13,919 nt of DNA from Polyrhizophydium stewartii (taxonomy: Eukaryota > Chytridiomycota > Chytridiomycetes > Rhizophydiales), in the NCBI GenBank assembly GCA_027604665.1, contig JADGIZ010000422.1:1-13919 (forward strand), given 5' to 3'. The notes below the pieces were generated by a model that was not told the origin of the DNA, searched no databases, and was given only the letters and a program-made list of their open reading frames with translations. Every line of letters begins with the position of its first letter. Position 1 is the first letter of the stretch. Below are positions 8,189 through 13,919 of this stretch, piece by piece. The translations under genes were made by a program, and so were the position numbers.

Positions 8189-8848
8189 ATGACGCAGCGC
8201 AACGCAAACCCAACGGCCGAGAACCCCCTGATCGTCGACATCCTGGGCTTCGACGGCGCCGACGAGCTGGACGCCATCGTTCCGTTCGAGGTCCTGCGCT
8301 TCGCTCAGAGCTTCGGCGCGCCCATGCAGGTGCGGATGGTCTCGTGCGTGCCCGACAAGCCCATCGTATTCAGCCAGGGGCTGGAGGTCAGGCCGGCCAA
8401 GGCCATCGTGCCCGGCGAGGCCGACATTGTCATCGTGCCTGGCGGGTACTGGGGCCCCGAGCACCCCGTGTCGCTCTACACTGCATGCCACACGGGCCAT
8501 CTCGCGCCGACGCTGCGCGCGCTGGCTGCGCTGCCCAACCCGCCCATCTTTGCCTCGGTGTGCACTGGATCCATCGCGCTCGCCTTTGTGGGCATCATCA
8601 CCTCGTCGACCAAGGCCACGACGCACCACAGCTTCCGCGATGCGTTCGAGAGCATTGCGGGCGTCGCCCCGCTGCGCAAGCGCTTTGTTGACGACGGCGG
8701 CATTCTGTCCGCCGGCGGCATCTCGAGCGGCTTTGATCTCTCGCTCCATATCATCGAGCGCTTCTTTGGCAAGGAGATGGCCCGCCAGTGCAGCGAGGTT
8801 GTCGAGTACCCGATGAATAGGAGCATGTACCCCGACGACGACGAATAA
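8189..8848 (+). CDS. DJ-1/PfpI-family (class I GATase-like) protein
   Basis: Intronless, 219 aa. It fits the DJ-1/PfpI superfamily, closest in pattern to the isonitrile hydratase-like/AraC-N-terminal branch rather than to DJ-1 itself. Evidence: the beta-strand start LIVDILGFDGADELDAIVPFE, with a Glu at 34 where the family keeps an acidic residue near the active Cys; the strand-turn DIVIVPGG; a nucleophile elbow SVCTGSIALA with Cys125; THHSF near 145-149; and the characteristic GGISSGFDLSLHIIERFFG. Substrate and reaction cannot be told. A His/Asp partner for the Cys is not obvious, as is common in this branch. The stop TAA lies inside an AATAAA hexamer (8844-8849). The lack of introns and bacterial-like relatives fit an old bacterial transfer, but this is only suggestive. 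Confidence 0.9.
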   Translation: MTQRNANPTAENPLIVDILGFDGADELDAIVPFEVLRFAQSFGAPMQVRMVSCVPDKPIVFSQGLEVRPAKAIVPGEADIVIVPGGYWGPEHPVSLYTACHTGHLAPTLRALAALPNPPIFASVCTGSIALAFVGIITSSTKATTHHSFRDAFESIAGVAPLRKRFVDDGGILSAGGISSGFDLSLHIIERFFGKEMARQCSEVVEYPMNRSMYPDDDE

Positions 8849-8849
8849 A
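8844..8849 (+). promoter_or_regulatory. AATAAA hexamer overlapping the DJ-1/PfpI stop codon
   Basis: The canonical poly(A) hexamer AATAAA contains the TAA stop at 8846-8848. If used, the 3' UTR would be very short. The hexamer may also arise by chance from the last codons. Confidence 0.4.
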
Positions 8850-8873
8850 TGCCGCCTGTCGCTCTCGGGGCGA

Positions 8874-8892
8874 TCTTGGCCTCACAAATGTT
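8874..8892 (+). repeat. 19-bp direct near-repeat, copy 1
   Basis: TCTTGGCCTCACAAATGTT matches copy 2 at 9260-9278 at 18 of 19 positions. It lies 26 bases after the DJ-1/PfpI stop codon. Confidence 0.85.
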
Positions 8893-8910
8893 CGATTCGA
8901 TTCGATTCGA
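8891..8910 (+). repeat. (TTCGA)4 pentanucleotide repeat
   Basis: Four perfect copies of TTCGA directly follow the first 19-bp repeat copy. TTCGAA is palindromic, so the array can fold back on itself. Confidence 0.95.
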
Positions 8911-8968
8911 AGAGAGGCTGTCGGAGGTGCGGGTGCGGGCACTGGTGCGCAGGCGGACGGTGATAGGC

Positions 8969-9001
8969 GGGTGGGGAGCTGGCGCAGGGGGCTGGCTTGG
9001 G
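8969..9001 (+). other. Potential G-quadruplex motif
   Basis: Four G runs of 3, 4, 5 and 3 bases start at 8969, 8973, 8987 and 8999, with loops of 1, 10 and 7 bases. The middle loop is longer than the usual 7-base limit, so this is a relaxed motif. It lies about 270 bp upstream of the ADCK2-type start codon. Confidence 0.45.
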
Positions 9002-9259
9002 CCTGGTGCTGAGCGCAGACTTGGGGCGTGGGTGCGGGATGCGGCGGGCCGGGCGGTGCTGGCGGGGTGTCGGCGGGCGTACTTGAGTGGTCGGGGAAGG
9101 TCGGCGGTGTTGAGGCGGCGGTCGTGTATGAGGGAGGAGTGCGAGTCGGTCGGGAGAGAGAGCCTGTGGCGTGCATGGCTGCGAATGAGGTTGTCGATCG
9201 AGTTGTAGTTCGTGGATGAGAGTCGCGTGGTCTGGAGGCGGGATGTTGATATCTGGTTG

Positions 9260-9278
9260 TCTTGGACTCACAAATGTT
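9260..9278 (+). repeat. 19-bp direct near-repeat, copy 2
   Basis: This second copy differs from copy 1 by one base (A at 9266) and spans the ATG start codon (9274-9276) of the ADCK2-type gene. The copies are 386 bp apart in the same orientation. Confidence 0.85.
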
Positions 9279-11285
9279 GACGGCGGCCCGACGCATCGGC
9301 GCAGCTCGCAGCCCGTGCGGCCTCGCCCCGCGGAGCCCGCTCTCATCGCCGCCCCGCCCGCGCTCGCCGCCCAGTCCGCAGGCATGGGCGCCCCGTGCAG
9401 TGCCGAATGCCCGCGAGGCGCACTCGGCCACGCCGGCTGGCGGCATCCAGCGACTGTGGCGGCCGCTCGCCCGAGGGTCGAGGCTCGCGCTTGGCCTCGG
9501 CCTCGGCGTCGGCCTGGCCGGCGGCGGCGCCTGGGCGCTGGCCGAGCACGGCGCTGCGTTGGGCCCGTTCGCCCGCGCGCATGCCGAGGCTGCCAAGCGG
9601 CCGCCGCAGCTGCTCGAGACGCAGCCGTTCGCCGACAGCTCGGACACGCCAGTCACGATCGACGCCGATGCCGACGACCTCCCCGCGTCCACGCTGGGCA
9701 AGCTGCGCCGCGCGCTCGGGGCGACGTCGTTGCGAGCGACGCTCGGGCGGCTGTTTGTGCTTGCGGTCCACTTCCTGCCTGTGATCGTCCTGTTCCCGAT
9801 CTGGTGGATCGCCCACGGGCGATGGCTCGTTGGCGACCAGCGCGGCGCCGCCGTCGACGTGCGAGATTGGCGGTTGTGGTGGCTGCATCTGGCCGTCTCG
9901 TCGCTGCAGCGCTGCGGCCCGCTGTACATCAAGTTCGGGCAGTGGATCAGCTCGCGGACGGACGTGCTCCCGCCGGCCGTGTGCGCCGTGTTTGCGCAGC
10001 TGCAGGCGCATGTCCGGCCGCACGACTTCACCCACACGCGCGAGGTGATCGAAAGGGATCTGCTGCAGGGCCGCCAGCTCGAGACTGCGTTCGAGTGGTT
10101 CGACGAGACGCCCATTGGTTGCGGCGCCATTGCGCAGGTGCACCAAGCCAAGCTGCGCAGCCTGCCCGAACTCGGCGCGCACGGTGGTGCCGAGTGCGCC
10201 GTCAAGGTCATGCATCCCAATGTCGAGCCGCAGATTGAGGCCGACCTGGCGCTCATCAGCCTCGCAGCCGCGCTGATCGCCATGCTGCCGGGAACAGAGT
10301 ACCTGAGCATTTCAGACGAGGTGGCGCTGTTTGGCCGCATGATCCACAAGCAGACCGACATGCGCATCGAGGCGACCAATCTCGATCGTTTTGCGTTCAA
10401 CTTTAGCAAGTCGAATCCGGGCGTCACGATACCGCAGCCCGTGCGGCCGTTTGTCGGAAAGCGTGTGCTCATCGAGACTTTTCAGTCGGGCGTGCCGCTG
10501 CGGAATGTCATTGAGCGCGGGCCGACCGTGTTTGACCGCGAGATTGCGACAATCGGCCTGCGCGCCTTCATGGTGCGTTTGCTCCACTATTGCTTGTGCC
10601 GGCGACGTCCATCAGCGCATGAGAGCTGACTCTCTCGGTATTTCAGAAAATGGTTCTCCAAGACAACTTCTGCCACGCGGATCTGCATCCGGGCAACGTG
10701 CTTGTCACGTTTGAACGCAAGATCCCAAACGCAAGCCTGTTCTCCACGGCGCGGGGCTCGTTTGCGAAAACACAGACACTCGGCGCACAGGAGCTCGCCA
10801 GACTGTCTGCGATCAAGTCTGACTCAGAATGGCGCGATGCGCTCGAGGCGCTCAAGCGCGATGGCTTCGCACCGCGGCTGGTTCTGCTCGACGTTGGCCT
10901 TGTGTGCGAGCTCTCTGCGGCGAACCTGGACAATGTGCGCGAGAGCTTCAAGGCGGGACTCGAGTTTGACAGCAAGCGGCTGGCGCAGCTGCTCACGGCG
11001 CGCTGCAGGTACCCGGACAAGGTCGTTGACATCCCGGGCGTCGAGGCGGCGATGCAGCAGATGATGCAGGACGTCAAGATCAACGCCCAGGGCCAGCTGC
11101 TGCTCTCACAGCTGCACGCCGTGCACATTGTCAGCCGGTTCACGGAGCTCATCCGCAAGCACCACATTGCACTCGAGGGCGACTTTGTGGGGCTGTTTGT
11201 TGCGGGCATAATCGTCGAGGGCGTTGGCCGCACGCTGCACGGCGACCTCGACATTCTCGAAACGCTCGCCGAGTATCTCGAATAG
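9274..11285 (+). CDS. CQD1: ADCK2/Cqd1-type ABC1 (UbiB-family) atypical kinase, mitochondrial
   Basis: Atypical kinase of the ABC1/ADCK/UbiB family, in which the ADCK2/Cqd1 branch is tied to mitochondrial coenzyme Q homeostasis and distribution. Exons 9274-10572 and 10647-11285 give 645 aa. The 74-bp intron has donor GTGCGT, acceptor TTTCAG, a good CTGAC branch site at 10626-10630, and phase 0. Motifs: Arg-rich presequence MLTAARRIGAARS; hydrophobic segments at about 71-90 and 160-180; the family KxGQ motif as KFGQW (220-224) with SSRTDVLPP; Ala-rich-loop equivalent GCGAIAQVH (282-290); AVKV with Lys311; TDMRIEATNLDRF; catalytic loop HADLHPGN (443-450); and LLDVGL with metal-binding Asp515 in the DFG position. 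The insert of about 60 residues between the last two motifs fits ADCK2. The W after KFGQ and the LPP motif favour ADCK2 over ADCK1 or COQ8. ATG 9274 is the first in frame. Confidence 0.92.
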
Positions 11286-11512
11286 ACTGAGATTAATACA
11301 CGCGGGATTCAGGCAGTCAGCAGCGCCGAGACAAGGATGGCATGGTGGGAAGCTTGATTTCAGCTGCTCCCTGCCTCCTAAGTTGGGGGGGGGTAACACT
11401 TGACTCGTGCCCATGCTGCTGGGACTTGAAGACCGATGAGAGGAATGAGACTCGCATTTTTCTTTTTTTCTTCTCGGCTTTGCAGCTTGCCCACACACAC
11501 ACCGACTCCGGC
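11286..11512 (+). promoter_or_regulatory. NOP10 upstream region with G9 run and pyrimidine tract
   Basis: A 227-bp gap between the ADCK2-type stop and the NOP10 start. It contains a run of nine G at 11385-11393 and a strong pyrimidine tract at about 11457-11480 that ends in TTTGCAG (11478-11484). This resembles a 3' splice site, so NOP10 may have a 5' UTR intron; alternatively the tract is a promoter or translational element. A short CA run lies at 11491-11501. Confidence 0.5.
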
Positions 11513-11932
11513 ATGCATCTCATGTACTACCTCGGCCACGACGGCAAGCGTGTCTACACGCTCAAGGTGCGCTGCGGCGCACCCTGCTTCTTGGCGATGC
11601 CCGCTGTGGCATGCGCAACGAGGCGGGGGCTCGCTTGTGCAGGCCTGCTGACCCACAGCGCTTCTTCTCAACGACATGACTTGCTCGCTGCGGCGCCGAC
11701 GGGCCGAGCAGAAGCAGACGCCCGAGGGTGCAGTGACCAAGTCGGCGCACCCCGGTGCGTCGCCCGCCCGCCCGCTCGCCCGCGTGCTGCGCCCAACGCT
11801 GCGCAGCCGCCCGCTGACATGCCTGCGACCGCAGCCCGCTTCTCGCCCGACGACAAGTACTCGCGGCACCGGGTCACGCTCAAGAAGCGCTTCGGCGTGC
11901 TGCTCACGCAGCTGCCTGCAAAGGCTGTCTGA
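11513..11932 (+). CDS. NOP10: H/ACA snoRNP subunit Nop10
   Basis: Nop10 is the small core protein of H/ACA ribonucleoproteins, working with the Cbf5/dyskerin pseudouridine synthase in rRNA and snRNA pseudouridylation in the nucleolus. Exons 11513-11566, 11712-11754 and 11835-11932 total 195 nt, giving 64 aa, the usual Nop10 length. Introns are 145 and 80 bp, with donors GTGCGC and GTGCGT, CAG acceptors and phases 0 and 1. Hallmarks are the start [18 protein letters not shown], then [18 protein letters not shown] and [11 protein letters not shown]. As in eukaryotic Nop10, there is no zinc-binding cysteine set. It is convergent with COX12, 254 bp apart. No ordinary ORF search finds it, because the longest coding piece is 98 nt. 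Confidence 0.98.
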   Translation: MHLMYYLGHDGKRVYTLKVRCGAPCFLAMPAVACATRRGLACAGLLTHSASSQRHDLLAAAPTGRAEADARGCSDQVGAPRCVARPPARPRAAPNAAQPPADMPATAARFSPDDKYSRHRVTLKKRFGVLLTQLPAKAV

Positions 11933-12186
11933 GAGCCACCGCTGCACCCGCCGCTGTGGGCGCATGCGTTGGGGCTGCGGGCTCGCCTCAATGAACGCTT
12001 GGCTGGACCGACTCGTGCGGGCAGAGCCGCCAGCCCAACCCAGACTCACCAAGCGAACATGAGCGGATCTCGTGTGGGCACGAGCGGGAGAGGGGAGTCG
12101 GGTTCATTGGCGCGGGCAGCGGGTCTGGCGCACACGCACGCCGCGCGGCGCCGGGGCACGGCAGCGTGTGCGGATGCTTGACCGGA
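11933..12186. other. Convergent spacer between NOP10 and COX12
   Basis: A GC-rich 254-bp region holding both 3' flanks. I see no AATAAA on either strand and no gene, repeat or strong hairpin. Confidence 0.6.
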
Positions 12187-12974
12187 TCAGTGGTGGTCGT
12201 CGTGGTCGGCCTTCTTCTGGTACAGGCCCGGGAAGACGCCGTTCTCGCGCTGCTCGTCCCACTTCTCAACCTGCAGGTGCGCGGGCGTCAGCGTTGGCGG
12301 CAGAGACAGCCCACACTGGCGGGCGGTGGCCACACGCACCCATTTGGTCGGGCACAGCGAGCGGTACACGGCCCGGAACTCCTGGCACGGCTGGAACTCC
12401 TCGCCCTTGGCCTGGACACACTTGTGGAAGTCCACGTAGTTCTGCCAGCAGTTGCGGGTCTGCAGGGGCGCGCGCGCGCGGATGCGGACGGGCGGGCGGG
12501 CACGCGGGCACGGAGAGTGGAGGCGGGAGGCGTCAGCTCGCCGCGCTGGCCGGATGCTCGAGTTCGTGCTCGGCTGCCGTCCGTGTTTGTCACGGTGACG
12601 CTGCTGAGGCGGCCGGCGACCGTCGCGCCGCCCCGCCGCGCCAGCCGCAGCAGGCGGCCTGCGCCGCGGCGCCGGCTGCACTGGGCAGCAGGCCGCCGTG
12701 CGAGCGGGTGCCGGGCAGCGAGCGCGGCCGGAGCGGCGGCGGTGCGTGCCGACACCCCCCGCCGAGGCGTGGCCGCAGAGCATCACGGCCGGGTCGCCAT
12801 CGTCTTTTTTTCGGAAGGCCGAGCGGATGGGCTCCGTGCGGCGACGGCTGCGGGGGCAGCAGCAGCCTCGTGGTGCCGGCGGGGCTCAGGCGCTTGAGCG
12901 CGGGCATCTACCTGGTTGGTGTTGGGGAAGCGAGCGTCGAAGCCCGCCGTCTTGAGCTTGATGGTGTCCGACAT
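12187..12974 (-). CDS. COX12: Cytochrome c oxidase subunit 6B (Cox12)
   Basis: Nucleus-encoded subunit on the intermembrane-space side of respiratory complex IV. Exons 12912-12974, 12340-12459 and 12187-12270 total 267 nt (88 aa), close to the yeast and human sizes. Phases are 0 at both junctions, donors GTAGAT and GTGCGT, acceptors CTGCAG. Hallmarks are the start MSDTIKLKTAGFDARFPNTNQ region (residues 1-21), NCWQNYVDFHKC (C25-x9-C35), CQEFRAVYRSLC (C46-x10-C57), then WVEKWDEQRENGVFPG. The CX9C/CX10C pair is the family's disulfide-forming signature, imported through the Mia40 route without a cleaved presequence. The tail KKADHDDHH is His/Asp-rich and longer than in yeast. Intron 1 is unusually long (452 bp) for this locus. 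Confidence 0.98.
12460..12911 (-). other. Long GC-rich first intron of COX12
   Basis: This 452-bp intron is over twice as long as any other complete intron here. It is very GC-rich and has a (GC)n run at about 12468-12480 next to the acceptor. Long open frames cross it on both strands, but they have no recognisable domains. I searched by eye for C/D-box snoRNA motifs (RUGAUGA with CUGA) and found none. Confidence 0.7.
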
Positions 12975-13691
12975 GGCCGATACTTTGCGTGTTGAGGAAA
13001 CTTGGTCCTTCCGTCATTTCGCACCGAAACGCGCCGCGTCGCTTCCAAGTCGGGCCGGGTCTGGCACAGAGTCGGCCTGCAGCCGAGGTCGTATAGGCGC
13101 CGCAGCCATCCGTTGGTCTCGAGTGACAATCGCGAATCCACTGCTCAAATCCCAACTCGTCGAAGAGCTTGCTAACTTGCGGGCGACTGGAGATGGCAGG
13201 GATCAAGCCACGGCTTCGCAAACCTCACAACAGACACGGGAGCCTGGCTAACAAGATAAAGAGACCTGTTGCATCATCGAGAGGCGGGAGACGACCGCAC
13301 GTCGCTTCCGCGTTGTCTGCTTACACTCTGCCCTCAGTCGCTTCATCAGCAATCAGGGAGCACAAGAGATGCTGCTTGCACACACAGGAGTGGGGCTGGT
13401 CTTGAGAACATCCCCGGAAAGGCCACACCATGAGCCAGAGAGCGTGCGTGGCGCAGCGAAGAGTGGCCTTAGATCCACTCTTGAGTGGTGCCAGCAAGCA
13501 TCACTTTGAGAGCAAGTTGGCGCTCATGCAGTCGCAGGGAAGCAACTTGCGGCCGACCGACAGCCAACAAGCCAGCCTGCAGCCGTCGCTCACGCGATGA
13601 CAGCGGCCCAAGTGCCAGTGGTGGCGACGACGGGTGATTTGTAAGCGAAATCACCCGGATCATCGCCATCCGCGGCGCATGACCTCGCGGC
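12975..13691. other. 717-bp gap with no recognised gene; holds three hairpins near its right end
   Basis: The left part must carry the COX12 promoter. The middle (about 13120-13470) is less GC-rich than the neighbouring genes. No tRNA B-box, no familiar protein motif and no mobile-element ends were seen. The right part contains inverted repeats at 13461-13480, 13512-13550 and 13622-13668, just before the ATG at 13692. A short minus-strand frame around 13100-13221 contains a helical-looking LFDELGFEQWIRD segment, but nothing else supports it as coding. Confidence 0.6.
13622..13668 (+). other. Strong inverted repeat / hairpin
   Basis: A perfect 10-bp stem (CGGGTGATTT at 13631-13640 with AAATCACCCG at 13648-13657) has a 7-base loop, GTAAGCG. 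A second outer stem, TGGCGA (13622-13627) with TCGCCA (13663-13668), is joined through an internal loop. It ends 24 bases before the ATG at 13692, so it could lie in the 5' UTR of that gene. Confidence 0.8.
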
Positions 13692-13919
13692 ATGGCTGTC
13701 GCGCGACTTGCCCGAGCCTTGGATCTCCCGATGTCCTCGACGTCGCCATCGCACGCCCCTGGCTCGCCGCTGCTGCCCGCGCCCGCTCCAGTGCACATCG
13801 CTGCAGGGAGTACCAGCCCCGTTATCCGCGCCGCCGGTGCTCCGGGCGGGGCCCCGCACTCGGACGCAGCGGCGCCGCTGCGCAAGGGCAAGGGCATCCG
13901 ACCCTTCGCGACCGCCGCG
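13692..13919 (+). CDS. Possible 5' end of an unrecognised gene (runs off the right edge)
   Basis: An open frame of 76 codons from ATG 13692 to the window edge, with an in-frame TGA at 13680-13682 just upstream. The peptide starts MAVARLARALDLPMSSTS, is then Ala/Pro/Ser-rich and probably disordered, and ends with a basic PLRKGKGIRPF segment. ATG 13731 is an alternative start. I recognise no family. A 142-codon frame lies antisense (13469-13897) but looks less protein-like; in GC-rich DNA both could be chance frames. Confidence 0.4.
   Translation, partial: MAVARLARALDLPMSSTSPSHAPGSPLLPAPAPVHIAAGSTSPVIRAAGAPGGAPHSDAAAPLRKGKGIRPFATAA

Larger units (their letters stand above)
8849..9273. other. 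G-rich intergenic spacer upstream of the ADCK2-type gene
   Basis: This 425-bp gap has no gene that I can support. It holds the TTCGA repeat at 8891-8910, a G-rich plus strand from about 8930 to 9230, and a possible G-quadruplex at 8969-9001. Copies of a 19-bp near-repeat lie near its two ends. Open frames on both strands here are low-complexity (Pro-rich or Gly-rich) and look like composition artefacts. Confidence 0.7.

Noticed and set aside
8751..10472. A 573-codon minus-strand open frame
   Set aside because: It is antisense to DJ-1/PfpI and ADCK2 coding sequence and is Pro/Ser/Arg-rich without motifs; an artefact of high GC with few stops.
12072..12995. A 307-codon plus-strand open frame over COX12
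   Set aside because: It is antisense to COX12 exons with exact CX9C/CX10C motifs and is low-complexity.
12886..13221. A minus-strand frame with a helical-looking LFDELGFEQWIRD stretch upstream of COX12
   Set aside because: The rest of the frame is compositionally poor, runs into COX12 exon 1 in the wrong frame, and no convincing partner exons were found.
13441..13530. A tRNA-like A-box (TGGCGCAGC)
   Set aside because: No B-box (GGTTCRANTCC) at a suitable distance and no cloverleaf; only isolated hairpins.
1..13919. CRISPR arrays, phage, insertion sequences or toxin-antitoxin systems
   Set aside because: None seen; spliceosomal introns and the gene set show this is eukaryotic nuclear DNA.

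Overview
This looks like nuclear DNA of a GC-rich, intron-containing eukaryote, most likely a fungus. Support comes from short spliceosomal introns (62-220 bp where resolved, one of 452 bp), densely packed genes, and fungal-type orthologues: NOP10, COX12, a Mit_KHE1 protein, an ADCK2/Cqd1-type ABC1 protein and an ABCG transporter with a Cys-rich ectodomain. The two-LIM CRP protein and the ABCG architecture suggest an early-diverging lineage such as chytrids, but that is a guess. No bacterial, phage or CRISPR features are visible.

Layout from left to right: (1) minus strand, <1-3135, an ABCG half-transporter whose 3' end runs off the left edge; (2) minus strand, 3315-4805, an unrecognised membrane protein with a long disordered region; (3) plus strand, 4897-5750, a mitochondrial-type J-domain protein, head-to-head with gene 2 and only 91 bp from it; (4) minus strand, 5940-7087, a Mit_KHE1 (mitochondrial K+/H+ exchange-related) protein; (5) minus strand, 7243-7950, a two-LIM CRP-type protein; (6) plus strand, 8189-8848, an intronless DJ-1/PfpI-family protein divergent from gene 5; (7) plus strand, 9274-11285, an ADCK2/Cqd1-type atypical kinase; (8) plus strand, 11513-11932, NOP10; (9) minus strand, 12187-12974, COX12; (10) plus strand, 13692->13919, the possible start of another gene.

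I rebuilt the exon structures by hand from splice sites. Reading phase is preserved at every internal junction, and the predicted lengths fit the families where I know them (NOP10 64 aa, COX12 88 aa). Four of the nine well-supported genes are nucleus-encoded mitochondrial proteins: the J-protein, KHE1, ADCK2/Cqd1 and COX12. They do not form an operon; shared location is all that can be seen.

I found no clearly new biological system. The best second-look items are a cluster of three hairpins in the otherwise empty 13.0-13.7 kb gap, a 19-bp near-repeat bracketing a G-rich spacer upstream of the ADCK2 gene, in-phase tandem splice acceptors, CA/TG tracts close to splice acceptors, and the orphan membrane protein.
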